Assembly: GCA_025463925.1 (NCBI GenBank)
Contig: JAODBK010000011.1
Coordinates: forward strand, 1-55,674
DNA length: 55,674 nucleotides
From: Acidimicrobiales bacterium
GTDB taxonomy: Bacteria > Actinomycetota > Acidimicrobiia > Acidimicrobiales > AC-14
Reading direction: 5' to 3'
Shown in pieces: positions 1-8,557 of the stretch; within the stretch, counting starts at the first letter, position 1, and each line of letters begins with the position of its first letter. A program made the position numbers and the translations under genes. The notes below the pieces were generated by a model. That model made no database searches. It saw only the letters and a list, made by a program, of their open reading frames with translations, and was not told the origin of the DNA.

Positions 1-1323
1 GCCGCGGGCGCGGCCGTTGGCGGCCTCGGCGCCGGAGTCGCCGGCACCGACAACGGATCGGCGGCCGGCAACGCCGCCGGCGCGGCCGGGTCGGGCGGTG
101 GATCAGCGACGGGTACCGGCACCGACGCCGGCACCGCGAACGGCCCGGCGGCCGCCGAGCCGGCGGGCGGGAACGGCGGCGCGACCGATGTCGGCGTGAC
201 CGCGACCACGATCACGCTCGGCAACGTCTCGACTCTGACCGGTCCGGTGCCGGGCGTCTTCGAAGGTGCCGTGATCGGCACGCAAGCCGCGGTGGCCTAC
301 ATCAACAGCCTCGGCGGCATCTACGGTCGCCGGCTCAAGGTGGATTCCCGCGACGACCAGTTCGACACCGGACAGAACCGCGCCGTGACCCTCGACCTGC
401 TCGGGAAGGTGTTCGCCTTTGCCGGATCGTTCTCGTCGTACGACGACGCCGCCGTCAACGAGATCAAGTCGTCGGGCATCGTGGACGCCTCGGTCGCGCT
501 CACCGACGCTCGCCGGGCGATCAGCAACAACTTCTCGGTCGCGCCGGGCCACAAGGGCTGGCGGACCGGCCCGCTCAACTACTTCAAGGCCAAGTTCCCG
601 GACAGCGTGCTGAAGACCGGTGCCATCTACTACGACATCCCCTCGGCGAAGGGGTCCTACGACGGCTGGAAGGCCGCGGCCCAGTCGGTGGGCTACAAGA
701 TCATCTACGACCGCGGCGTCCAGCCGACCGAGACCGACTTCACCGCCGACGTGGTGCGCATGCGGAGCAGCGGCGTGAAGTTCGCCTACCTCACGGCGCT
801 CGACTACAAGGCGACGGCCCGGCTCGCCAAGGCGATGGCGCAGCAGAACTTCGCGGTCGACGCGTTCGTGTCCGGCGGCGTGGCCTACGACCCGAACTTC
901 ATCACCTTCGCCGGGCCGGCGGCCAACGGCGTGTACAGCGAGCAGCAGATGACGATGTACAACGGCGAGGACGCATCGATCCCCGAGGTGCAGCTGTTCA
1001 ACAAGTGGGCGCAGCAGGTGAGGCCCGGCTACAAGCCCGACCTCTTCGCGGTGTACGGCTGGGGTTCGGTGCGGCTGCTGGCCGATGCACTGAAGGCAGC
1101 CGGGCCCAAGATCACGAGAGCGAGCGTCAACGACGCCATCCGGAAACTCGGCCAATACGACGTCCACGGGCTGATCGCGCCGTCCAACCCCGGCACGAAG
1201 GCTCCGCCCACGTGCTACATCGTCGTCAAGATCGACAACGGGAAGTTCGAGCGGTTCGACTCGCCGCCGCCCGCCTTCCGCTGCGCCGACGGCGGGTACT
1301 TCAAGGTCGCCGGGACACCGTGA
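1..1323 (+). CDS. Liv-type ABC transporter substrate-binding protein (5' end missing)
   Basis: The reading frame is open from base 1, so the N-terminus and signal peptide lie outside the window. The first ~65 visible residues are a low-complexity Gly/Ala/Asn/Thr linker. The type I periplasmic-binding fold begins near ATTITLGNVSTLTG, followed by INSLGGIYGRRL, both typical of the Peripla_BP_6 (branched-chain amino acid/amide) family. The protein should bind a small ligand outside the cell and deliver it to a Liv-type permease. Its own permease is not visible; a complete Liv system lies at 33-38 kb, and its binding protein has a similar linker. The neighbouring acyl-CoA operon suggests an organic acid ligand, but that is inference. 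Confidence 0.85.
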   Translation, partial: AAGAAVGGLGAGVAGTDNGSAAGNAAGAAGSGGGSATGTGTDAGTANGPAAAEPAGGNGGATDVGVTATTITLGNVSTLTGPVPGVFEGAVIGTQAAVAYINSLGGIYGRRLKVDSRDDQFDTGQNRAVTLDLLGKVFAFAGSFSSYDDAAVNEIKSSGIVDASVALTDARRAISNNFSVAPGHKGWRTGPLNYFKAKFPDSVLKTGAIYYDIPSAKGSYDGWKAAAQSVGYKIIYDRGVQPTETDFTADVVRMRSSGVKFAYLTALDYKATARLAKAMAQQNFAVDAFVSGGVAYDPNFITFAGPAANGVYSEQQMTMYNGEDASIPEVQLFNKWAQQVRPGYKPDLFAVYGWGSVRLLADALKAAGPKITRASVNDAIRKLGQYDVHGLIAPSNPGTKAPPTCYIVVKIDNGKFERFDSPPPAFRCADGGYFKVAGTP

Positions 1324-1381
1324 CCGCGTCCGTAAAACGCCAAGATTACGATGTGATCCAGACAGCACCCAGGGGTGAGCG

Positions 1382-2677
1382 GTGGCGTGGGATTTCGAGA
1401 CCGAGCCGGAGTTCGAGGAACAGCTCGCGTGGATGCGGGCATTCGTCGACCGGGAGCTGATCCCCCTCGAGCCGCTCTTCGACGAGTTGCCGGCCGCGGA
1501 GTGGCAGGTCGTCAAGCGCCATTTGCAGGATCAGGTGAAGGCCCGTGGTCTGTGGGGCGCGTTCCTCGACCCGAAGCTCGGCGGCGACGGGCTCGGCCAA
1601 CTGCACCTGGCGCTGATGTCGGAGATCATCGGCCGCTGCATGATGTCGATGACGATCTTCGGCGTGCAGGCACCCGACAGCGGGAACATGGAGCTGCTGG
1701 CGCACGGTGCCACGGACGCCCAGAAGGAACGCTGGCTCTGGCCGAACCTTCGCGGTGACATCTCGAGCGCCTTCGCGCTGACCGAACCGTTCTTCGCGGG
1801 CGCCGACCCGACGGTCATCGGCACCACTGCGGTCCAGGACGGCGACGAGTGGGTGATCAACGGCCACAAGTGGTTCATCACCAACGCGTCGGTGGCCGAC
1901 ATCGTGCTGGTGTTCGCCGAGACCAACCCCGACGGTCGGCCGCACCGGCACGCCTCGGTGTTCGTCGTGCCCGCGGGGACGCCGGGCATGGAGATCGTGC
2001 GTGACATCGGGACGATGGCGCACCCCGATGTCGAGTACGGGCGGCCGGGGAACCACGCGGAGATCGTGTTCCGCAACTGCCGCGTGCCGGCCGACCACTT
2101 GATCGGCCAACCGGGCGAGGGCTTCACGCTCGCCCAGCAGCGACTCGGCGGCGGTCGCATCCACCACGCCATGCGATGGCTGGGCCAGGCGCAGCGATCG
2201 CTCGACATCATGTGCGAGCGAGCGGTGTCGCGGACCTCGCACGGCAAGCTGCTCGCGCAGCATCAGATGGTGCAGGACTACGTCGCGCTGTCGCACATGG
2301 AGATCCAGGCCGCCCGGCTGCTCACGTTCCAGACGGCGTGGAAGATGGACAGACACGGCGCCGCCGCGGTGCGGGCCGAGCTCGGCATGATCAAGGCGCA
2401 CGTGTCGAAGGTCGTCCTCGCGGTGCTCGACCGGACGATTCAGGTGTGCGGGGCGCTCGGCTACTCGAGCGACCTCCCGGTGGAATCGTGGTATCGCTCG
2501 ACACGGTTCGGCCCGATCGGTGACGGCCCCGACGAGCTGCACAAGTCGGTGCTGGCCCGCACGCTGATGAAGCGGTACTCGCCGGTGGAGGGATGGCCGA
2601 CCGAGCACCTGCCGAGCCGCCGTCCCGCGGCCGAGGCGAAATGGGCCGAGCTGCGCGCCCGGGCCGGGATCGCGTGA
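1382..2677 (+). CDS. acyl-CoA dehydrogenase family protein (ACAD10/11- and LvaC-like)
   Basis: A 431-residue flavin-dependent acyl-CoA dehydrogenase. It starts at GTG 1382 behind an AGGGGTGA-type ribosome site. Visible family features are the N-terminal helical domain, the central beta-domain segment ALTEPFFAGADP and INGHKWFITNAS, and the C-terminal QVCGALGYSSDLPVESWYRS followed by GPDELHKSVLAR. The reaction would be FAD-linked alpha,beta-oxidation of an acyl-CoA, or, if it acts like ACAD10/11 and LvaC, processing of a 4-phosphoacyl-CoA. The gene overlaps the next (HAD hydrolase) by 4 bp, and an ACAD10/11-type APH kinase follows. This context favours the 4-hydroxyacid role over ordinary beta-oxidation. 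The substrate is unproven. Confidence 0.9.
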   Translation: MAWDFETEPEFEEQLAWMRAFVDRELIPLEPLFDELPAAEWQVVKRHLQDQVKARGLWGAFLDPKLGGDGLGQLHLALMSEIIGRCMMSMTIFGVQAPDSGNMELLAHGATDAQKERWLWPNLRGDISSAFALTEPFFAGADPTVIGTTAVQDGDEWVINGHKWFITNASVADIVLVFAETNPDGRPHRHASVFVVPAGTPGMEIVRDIGTMAHPDVEYGRPGNHAEIVFRNCRVPADHLIGQPGEGFTLAQQRLGGGRIHHAMRWLGQAQRSLDIMCERAVSRTSHGKLLAQHQMVQDYVALSHMEIQAARLLTFQTAWKMDRHGAAAVRAELGMIKAHVSKVVLAVLDRTIQVCGALGYSSDLPVESWYRSTRFGPIGDGPDELHKSVLARTLMKRYSPVEGWPTEHLPSRRPAAEAKWAELRARAGIA

Positions 2678-3423
2678 TCGATCACGACCGTCGGGTGAGT
2701 CGGCGGGCGATCGGTGCCGTGTTCTTCGACTTCGCCGGGACGCTGTTCGACGATCGCGCCCTGCGCGGGGTCCACCTGCACCAGCTGCGGTTCGTGGCCG
2801 CCGCCGCCGGCGTGCCGGCATCCGACGACCAGCTCCGCGCCGCCTACCGCGAGGGCATGAGCGCGGCCTACCGGACGGTGGCGAGCCGGCGTTCGTACCG
2901 GCACCGCGAACTGTTCGGTGCCGCCTTCACGGCGATGGCCGACGCGCTCGGCGGCACGATCGGCGAGGCGACCGCGCAGGAGGCCGTCGATCGCCAGTAC
3001 CGGGCGACGATCGACGCGGCCGTGCTCCGACCGGACTGCCTCAGCACGGTCGAGGCGTTGCGCGCCGCCTCGATCCACGTGCAGATCGTGTCGAACATCG
3101 ACGACGAGCAGCTCGACCCGATGCTCGACCGCCTCGGCTTGCGCAAGGTGATCGACGCCGCCACCAGCTCCCAGGAAGCCGGGTCCTGCAAACCCGACCC
3201 CGCGATCTACTGGATGGCGTTGGCGAAGGCCGGCATCGAGCCGTCGCAGGGCCTGTTCGTCGGCGACAGCGTGCGCCACGACGTCGAAGGCCCGGCGTCG
3301 ATCGGCATGCCCACCGCGTGGCTCGCACCCGCGGGGGCCGACCCGGGGGACGGGCACCCAGGTGTCGTGATCCACGCCCTCGGCGACGTGCTCGACATCG
3401 TCGGCGTGGGAGTTCGCCGATGA
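2674..3423 (+). CDS. HAD-superfamily hydrolase with a phosphonatase-like DxAGT motif
   Basis: A 249-residue HAD-fold hydrolase. GTG 2674 overlaps the preceding stop by 4 bp and gives a compact N-terminus ahead of motif I. Motif I reads FFDFAGTLFD: the nucleophile Asp is present but Asp+2 is Ala, as in phosphonoacetaldehyde hydrolase rather than the usual DxDxT. Motif II Ser is in QIVSNIDDEQ, motif III Lys in GSCKPDP, and motif IV acid residues in LFVGDSVRHDVEG. A helical cap lies between motifs I and II. Its place between an ACAD and an APH kinase mirrors the three domains of ACAD10. It may dephosphorylate a CoA ester or carry out repair. The missing general acid leaves catalysis uncertain. 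Confidence 0.85.
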   Translation: MIDHDRRVSRRAIGAVFFDFAGTLFDDRALRGVHLHQLRFVAAAAGVPASDDQLRAAYREGMSAAYRTVASRRSYRHRELFGAAFTAMADALGGTIGEATAQEAVDRQYRATIDAAVLRPDCLSTVEALRAASIHVQIVSNIDDEQLDPMLDRLGLRKVIDAATSSQEAGSCKPDPAIYWMALAKAGIEPSQGLFVGDSVRHDVEGPASIGMPTAWLAPAGADPGDGHPGVVIHALGDVLDIVGVGVRR

Positions 3424-4439
3424 CGACCGCGCCCTTGCAGCAATTCCTCGACGGCGCGCTCGGCGACCGCGTGCCGATCACCGTGACGCCCATGACCGGC
3501 GGCGGCTCCTGCGAGGTGTTCGCCGTCGGGCGCGGTCCATCTCGATGGGTGCTGCGGCGGGCGCCTCGCCACGCCAGCTCGTCGACCGCCCATGACGTGC
3601 TGCGCGAGTTCCGCATCCTCGACGCGATCAAGGACGAGCCGGTCTCGATCGCCCGGCCCGTCGTCTCCTGCGACGACGCAGAGGTGTTCGGCGCGCCCTT
3701 CTACGTGATGGATCGCATCGACGGCCGCCCCATCCTTCAGGGCGTGCCCGACGGGTGGGCGGCGGCCCCGGAGACGCACGGCCGGGCACTCGAGGAGCTC
3801 GTCGACGCGCTGGTCGCGATCCACGCCGTCGACTGGCGAAGGTGCGGGCTGGGCGACATGGCTCCCGCCGCCGACTACCTGTCGCGCCAGCTCGCCCGGT
3901 GGGTCAGCCAACTCGACTCGTACGGCGGGCGCGACCTGCCCGCCGCCCGGCGGATCGCCGGCTGGCTCGACGCTCACCGTCCCGCGGACCAGCAGCACGC
4001 GCTGTGCCATGGCGACTACAAGCTCGACAACGTGCTGTTCGCCCCCGACGCGCCACCGCGCCTGCTCGCGGTCGTCGACTGGGAGATGGCGTCGATCGGC
4101 GACCCGCTGGTCGATCTGGCGTGGGCCCTCATCTTCCACCCCGGGCCCGAGGGCACCATGCGCCTGGGCATGGCCAAGGCCCCGACGTTCGACACCGCGC
4201 ATCTCCCCGACCGGGCGCAACTCGTCGATCGCTACGCGACCCGGTCGGGCCGCGACGTCTCGCCGATCGGTTGGTACGACGTGTTCGCCCGCTGGAAGCT
4301 CGCCATCGTCCTCGAAGGCAGTTACGCGAAGTTCCTCCGCGGCCTCTCCGACAAGCCGATCCACGAGCACTTCGGATCCCAGGTGGACCTGCTGCTCGGG
4401 AGCGCGACGACCCTCATCGATGGAGGAGAACCGACATGA
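3420..4439 (+). CDS. APH-fold phosphotransferase, ACAD10/11 N-terminal / LvaA type
   Basis: A 339-residue aminoglycoside-phosphotransferase-fold kinase. ATG 3420 overlaps the HAD stop by 4 bp. The N-lobe has the glycine-rich loop TGGGSCEVF and the ATP Lys/Arg region WVLRRAP. The segment GAPFYVMDRIDGRP is typical of the ACAD10/11-N-like subgroup. The catalytic loop is HGDYKLDNVLF and the metal-binding motif VVDWEMASIGDP, so the kinase machinery is intact. In the Pseudomonas lva pathway and in ACAD10/11 this kinase phosphorylates the 4-hydroxyl of 4-hydroxyacyl-CoA. That is the most likely reaction here, and antibiotic resistance is unlikely given the operon. Confidence 0.88.
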   Translation: MTTAPLQQFLDGALGDRVPITVTPMTGGGSCEVFAVGRGPSRWVLRRAPRHASSSTAHDVLREFRILDAIKDEPVSIARPVVSCDDAEVFGAPFYVMDRIDGRPILQGVPDGWAAAPETHGRALEELVDALVAIHAVDWRRCGLGDMAPAADYLSRQLARWVSQLDSYGGRDLPAARRIAGWLDAHRPADQQHALCHGDYKLDNVLFAPDAPPRLLAVVDWEMASIGDPLVDLAWALIFHPGPEGTMRLGMAKAPTFDTAHLPDRAQLVDRYATRSGRDVSPIGWYDVFARWKLAIVLEGSYAKFLRGLSDKPIHEHFGSQVDLLLGSATTLIDGGEPT

Positions 4440-5416
4440 TGCGTGCCTGGCAGGTGCAGCGCGCCGGCGAGCCGGCGGACGTCCTGCACATGGTCGAGGT
4501 CGACCCGCCCGAACCGGGACCCGGACAGGTCCGCATCCGCGTCGCGGCCGCGGGGATCGGCTTGCCGGACGTGTTCATGTGCCGGGGCACGTATCCGCTG
4601 ACGCCGCCTCTGCCCTTCACGTCGGGCCAGGAGGCCACCGGCACCGTGACCGCGGTCGGCGAAGGCGTCGACATCGCGGTCGGCACCCGCATCATGTGCG
4701 TGACCGCCTTCTGGCAGGGGCACGGGTCCTTCGCCGAGGAGTGCCTGGTTGCCGCGGACTCCGCCTTCGCGGTGCCCGACGGTCTCACCGACGCCGAGGC
4801 GGCCGGCTTCTGGATCCCGCATCTCACGGCGTGGATCGGCCTCGTCGACCGCGGCCGCATTGCGAACGGCGAGTGGCTGGTCGTGCTCGGCGCGTCCGGC
4901 GGGAGCGGGATCGCCGCGGTGCAACTCGGGCGCGCCCTCGGCGCGCGGGTGATCGCGGTGGTCAGCAACGACGAGCGGGCGTCGTTCTGCCTCGGGCTGG
5001 GGGCTGACGCGACGGTCAACCACCGCGACGGGCCTTTGGCGCCGGCCTTGCGCGACGCCACCGGCGGGCACGGTGTCGACGTCATCTACGACCCGGTCGG
5101 TGGCGCGCCGGCCGAGGACGCGGCCGGCGCGATGGCACGGTACGGCCGTCTGCTGGCGGTGGGGTTCGCCAGCGGTGCGTGGCCGACGTTGGCGACCCAC
5201 GACCTCGTCGTCACGAACACCTCGCTGATCGGTGTGTTCGCCGGCGGGTACTCGCGCGACGAGCTCGACGCGATCCACGCCAACCTGGCGGCCCTGGTCG
5301 ATGACGGTCGGCTGCGCAACGCGGTGACGGCGGAGGTCCCGTTCGACGAGCTGCCCGGCGCGCTCCAACGCATGGCGGAGCGGGGCATCGTCGGCAAGCA
5401 GGTGCTCGTGTCATGA
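4436..5416 (+). CDS. MDR-family NADPH:quinone oxidoreductase-like enzyme
   Basis: A 326-residue zinc-independent medium-chain dehydrogenase/reductase. ATG 4436 (or 4439) follows GGAGGAG and overlaps the kinase stop. The N-terminal GroES-like domain contains GQEATGTVTAVGEGV, and the Rossmann domain has LGASGGSGIAAVQLG followed by VSNDER, which would contact the NADPH phosphate. The zinc-binding cysteines of alcohol dehydrogenases are absent. Family members reduce quinones or the enoyl/enone double bond of acyl thioesters. In this operon it probably reduces an unsaturated or keto acyl-CoA. It overlaps the TetR gene by 4 bp. Confidence 0.87.
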   Translation: MMRAWQVQRAGEPADVLHMVEVDPPEPGPGQVRIRVAAAGIGLPDVFMCRGTYPLTPPLPFTSGQEATGTVTAVGEGVDIAVGTRIMCVTAFWQGHGSFAEECLVAADSAFAVPDGLTDAEAAGFWIPHLTAWIGLVDRGRIANGEWLVVLGASGGSGIAAVQLGRALGARVIAVVSNDERASFCLGLGADATVNHRDGPLAPALRDATGGHGVDVIYDPVGGAPAEDAAGAMARYGRLLAVGFASGAWPTLATHDLVVTNTSLIGVFAGGYSRDELDAIHANLAALVDDGRLRNAVTAEVPFDELPGALQRMAERGIVGKQVLVS

Positions 5417-6036
5417 CCAAGCCCTCGGCCCTCGACCTGGACGTCGACGAGATCGTCACCGCCGCGGTCGAGATCTTCCAGGAGTCCGGACTCGACGCGG
5501 TGAGCATGCGGAGCGTGTCGTCGAGACTTGGCGTGTCGCCCGTCCCGCTCTACAGCAGGGTCGGCAACAAGGACGCCCTGCTCGACGCCATCGCCGACCG
5601 CCTCCTCGTCGACCTCGCCCCGGCGAGCAAGAAGGGCGAAGCCTGGAGCGAGTACGGGATGCGGTGGGCTCGGGAGCTGCGCGTCCGGTTGCGCCGGGCC
5701 CGCGACAGCCGGCTCATCGTCTGGCCGGGACGCGGCGCGTACGTGGAGGCGACACGACCGCTCGTCGAGACAATGCGTCGCGACGGGTTCGCCACGGATG
5801 CCGCGGTGCAGGCCTGCCGGCTCCTCACGTGGGCGACCGTGGGGTTCGCGGCCGTCGAGAGCGGCGTGGAGCCGCCGGGCCGGCGCCGGCGGCGGGCGCG
5901 ACCGGGCGGCGATCCCGGAGGTGCGGACGCGGGCGAGGTCGACGCCCTCTTCGACCTCCACATCCGCTACGTGATCGAAGGCATCACGCGTGACCTCGCA
6001 TCGGAAGGCGCCACCCGTCGGCGGACCCGTCGATGA
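5413..6036 (+). CDS. TetR-family transcriptional regulator
   Basis: A 207-residue TetR-type repressor. The N-terminal helix-turn-helix is typical: VTAAVEIFQESGLDAVSMRS, then SRLGVSPVPLYSRVGNKDALLDA. The rest should be the ligand-binding and dimer domain. It is encoded inside the operon, sharing 4 bp with both neighbours, so it is probably an autoregulator that responds to a pathway acyl-CoA. No clear palindrome was seen upstream of 1382, so the operator is unknown. Residues ~155-172 are an Arg/Gly-rich low-complexity insert. Confidence 0.88.
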   Translation: MTKPSALDLDVDEIVTAAVEIFQESGLDAVSMRSVSSRLGVSPVPLYSRVGNKDALLDAIADRLLVDLAPASKKGEAWSEYGMRWARELRVRLRRARDSRLIVWPGRGAYVEATRPLVETMRRDGFATDAAVQACRLLTWATVGFAAVESGVEPPGRRRRRARPGGDPGGADAGEVDALFDLHIRYVIEGITRDLASEGATRRRTRR

Positions 6037-6782
6037 CGATCCCGAGCTTGCGGGCCGACGGCAAGGTCGTGATCGTCACCGGCGGAAGCAAGGGCCTGGG
6101 TCGCGCGATGGCGCTGGGCTTCGCCGAGGCCGGCGCCGACGTCGTCGTCGCCAGCCGCAAGCTCGAGCCGTGCGAGGCGGTTGCCGACGAGGTGCGGGCA
6201 ATGGGCCGGCGGGCGTTGGCCGTGCGCGTCCACGTCGGTGACTGGGACCAGTGCGCGGCGTTGATCGACGCGACCGTCGCCGAATTCGGGCGCGTCGACG
6301 TGCTGGTCAACAACGCGGGCATCGCCCCGGTCCCGCCGTCGCTGATCGACGTCACGTCCGACTTGTTCGACAAGACGATCGCCGTCAACCTCAAGGGCCC
6401 GTTGCGACTGACCGCGCTCGCGGCCGAGCACATGCCGACCGGCGGGTCAGTCATCAACGTCAGCTCGAAGGCGTCGCTGTACCCGACCGCGTTCACCGTC
6501 GTCTACGCCGCCGCGAAAGCCGGGCTGAACGCGCTCACCAAGGCGGCCGCCGATGAGCTCGGGCCGCGAGGCATCCGGGTGAACGCCATCGTCTGCGGCA
6601 CGTTCCACACCGACAGCCTGCATGCGTCGCTGCCGTCCGAGGAGCTGCAGTCGCAGATGGCGTCGAACGTCAGCCTCGGTCGGATCGCTTCCGCGGGCGA
6701 GATCGTCGGAACGGCGCTCTACCTCGCGAGCGACGCCTCCTCGTACCTGACCGGATCGCTGATCCTCCTCGACGGCGGCTGA
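6033..6782 (+). CDS. SDR-family oxidoreductase (classical)
   Basis: A 249-residue short-chain dehydrogenase/reductase. It has the coenzyme motif VTGGSKGLGRAMALG, then NNAGIAP, the catalytic Ser in INVSSKAS, YAAAKAG with the Tyr and Lys, and the C-terminal YLTGSLILLDGG common to FabG-like enzymes. ATG 6033 overlaps the TetR stop by 4 bp. It would interconvert a hydroxyl and a keto group with NAD(P)H, plausibly on the same acyl-CoA series as the ACAD and kinase (compare LvaD, which reduces levulinyl-CoA). The coenzyme choice is uncertain: Ser and Arg in VASRK after beta-2 favour NADPH. Confidence 0.88.
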   Translation: MTIPSLRADGKVVIVTGGSKGLGRAMALGFAEAGADVVVASRKLEPCEAVADEVRAMGRRALAVRVHVGDWDQCAALIDATVAEFGRVDVLVNNAGIAPVPPSLIDVTSDLFDKTIAVNLKGPLRLTALAAEHMPTGGSVINVSSKASLYPTAFTVVYAAAKAGLNALTKAAADELGPRGIRVNAIVCGTFHTDSLHASLPSEELQSQMASNVSLGRIASAGEIVGTALYLASDASSYLTGSLILLDGG

Positions 6783-6823
6783 CCCGCCCGACCGCGCGAG
6801 AACCCATTGATCGGAGAACAGAC

Positions 6824-7693
6824 ATGACAGACGCATCGCACGACGTGATCGGTGCCGGGCGGGTGGCGGTGGTCACCGGCGCGGCGAGCGGCATCGGGCG
6901 CGCCCTCGCAGAGGCGTTCGCGGACGCCGGGTCGGCGGTCGTCGTCGCCGACCTCGACGGCGCCGAGGCGGAGGCCGTCGCGGCCGGCATCCGAGCGTCG
7001 GGCGGCGAGGCCGAGGCGATGGCGGTGAACGTGGCCGACGCCGCCGCAGTCGACCGGCTCGCCGCGAGCACACTGGAGCGATTCGGCCGCGTCGACGTGT
7101 TGTGCAACAACGCCGGGGTCTCCACGTTCAACCTGCTCCGGGATCAGACGCTCGACGACTGGCGTTGGGTGTTCGACGTCAATCTCTGGGGCGTGGTCCA
7201 CGGCTTGCAGAGCTTCGTCCCGATCATGCGGAGTCAAGGGACTCCCGGCCACATCGTCAACACCGCGTCGATCGCCGGGCTCTTGAGCGGCGTGGCGTTC
7301 ATCGGGCCGTACAGCGCCACCAAGGTGGCCGTGGTGTCGATCTCCGAGACGCTGTCCCAGGAGCTGGCGATCGACCAGACGCCGATCGGTGTGAGCGTGC
7401 TCTGCCCGAGCTCGGTCGACACGCGCGTGATGGAGTCCGAACGCGGGCGGCCCGCCGAGCTCGGCACCGAGCAGCGCACCGAGATGGCCGAGTCCGTGCG
7501 GCTCGCCATCCGGGAGTCGTTCACCGGACCGACCGGTCTGACGCCGGCCGCGGTCGCGGCCCGCACGCTCGACGCCATTCGCACCGGTCGCTTCTGGATC
7601 ATCACCCACGCCGGCGAGCGGCCCGCGGTGGAGACCCGATTCGCCGGCATACTCGCCGACTTCCCCGCCGGCGCCGAGGCCACTCCCGCGTAG
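6824..7693 (+). CDS. SDR-family oxidoreductase (classical, extended C-terminus)
   Basis: A 289-residue short-chain dehydrogenase. The motif VTGAASGIGRALAEAF and the Asp in VVVADLDG suggest NAD(H). NNAGVST, Ser in IVNTASIAG and YSATKVAV complete the active site. Its ~40-residue C-terminal extension is longer than in FabG-like enzymes. A 41-bp gap from the previous gene contains a CGGAGAA ribosome site, so it is probably the last gene of the same operon. The substrate is not evident; paired SDRs in such operons often take different oxidation steps. Confidence 0.87.
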   Translation: MTDASHDVIGAGRVAVVTGAASGIGRALAEAFADAGSAVVVADLDGAEAEAVAAGIRASGGEAEAMAVNVADAAAVDRLAASTLERFGRVDVLCNNAGVSTFNLLRDQTLDDWRWVFDVNLWGVVHGLQSFVPIMRSQGTPGHIVNTASIAGLLSGVAFIGPYSATKVAVVSISETLSQELAIDQTPIGVSVLCPSSVDTRVMESERGRPAELGTEQRTEMAESVRLAIRESFTGPTGLTPAAVAARTLDAIRTGRFWIITHAGERPAVETRFAGILADFPAGAEATPA

Positions 7694-7819
7694 TCGCGGC
7701 CCGCACGGCTTGCTCGCTCTGGTCGCATCGAGGGGACACCGAGCGGCGTGCGAGCCGGAAGAACTCTCTCCTCGTCGTTGATGGGCCATCATGGGGGTTC
7801 CTCCTGCTGAGAGGAAGCC

Positions 7820-8495
7820 ATGAAGCGAGTCATCGTTCTTGCCGCGGTGGTCCTGGTCGTCGGCGCCGTGCTCGTTGGTGGTCCATACGTCGTCGTCGAC
7901 CGCGGTGCGAACCACGAAGGCACATGCGACCGCGTCGGCAACCGTCACGCAAGATCCCTGCGCCGCGCCGGCTGACACGGACGGGGTCGACCGTTCGGTG
8001 CGAGACGAGTCGGCCGACTACGACCTCGGTGGTGGCTACAACGCTGACTACGTCGCGCCGACCGGACCCGACACGATGGCCGGATTCACTGCCATCGCGC
8101 TCGTCCACGTCGTCGGCCGAGACTTCCCGCACGAGCGTCCACAGGGCACGGTGATTGCCGACTTCGATGCGACCGGGCCCGAGCCGGCGCAAGCCAGCGA
8201 TTCCACTCGGAGCGTGTCGCGGGTAGTCCGCATGAGTGTTGATCGCCAGATCAAGGGCGATGCCGGGCCGTGCCTCACCCTCGACATCCTTGGTGGGACG
8301 GCCAACCGCTTCCACACGGACGGACATCTGGGCGTCATTCACGTCGGTGATCGCCTGGCCGTGTTCCTCGACGTCGATCGGCGTCCCGAGTTCATCCTCC
8401 CGGTCGTCAACGGTCCCATCGGGATTCCCTTCGGCGGAAATCGGTCGGTCGACGTGAACACGTGGACGGGCTCCAGCGCGTCGTCGCAGGGCTGA
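7820..8495 (+). pseudogene. frameshifted exported protein
   Basis: ATG 7820 follows a strong GAGGAAG site and encodes a typical export signal or membrane anchor (MKRVIVLAAVVLVVGAVLVG), but this frame stops at 7974. The long downstream frame, ending at TGA 8495, has a believable mature sequence starting around SATVTQDPCAAP with no signal of its own. A single frame change between about 7880 and 7930 would join the two into one ~220-residue secreted protein. The body is beta-rich, with a segment GDRLAVFLDVDRRP, and I do not recognise its family. It may be a true pseudogene or a sequencing/assembly indel. Confidence 0.55.
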
Positions 8496-8557
8496 CGCCC
8501 CGGGAAAGCGCCGTTGGGCAAGTGTTGGCCGTCGGTTGCGGGCACCGAGTGATCGAA

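Noticed and set aside
3420-4439. Aminoglycoside resistance gene
   Set aside because: The fold is APH, but the subgroup motif and the ACAD/HAD operon point to an acyl-CoA-linked kinase of the ACAD10/11 type.
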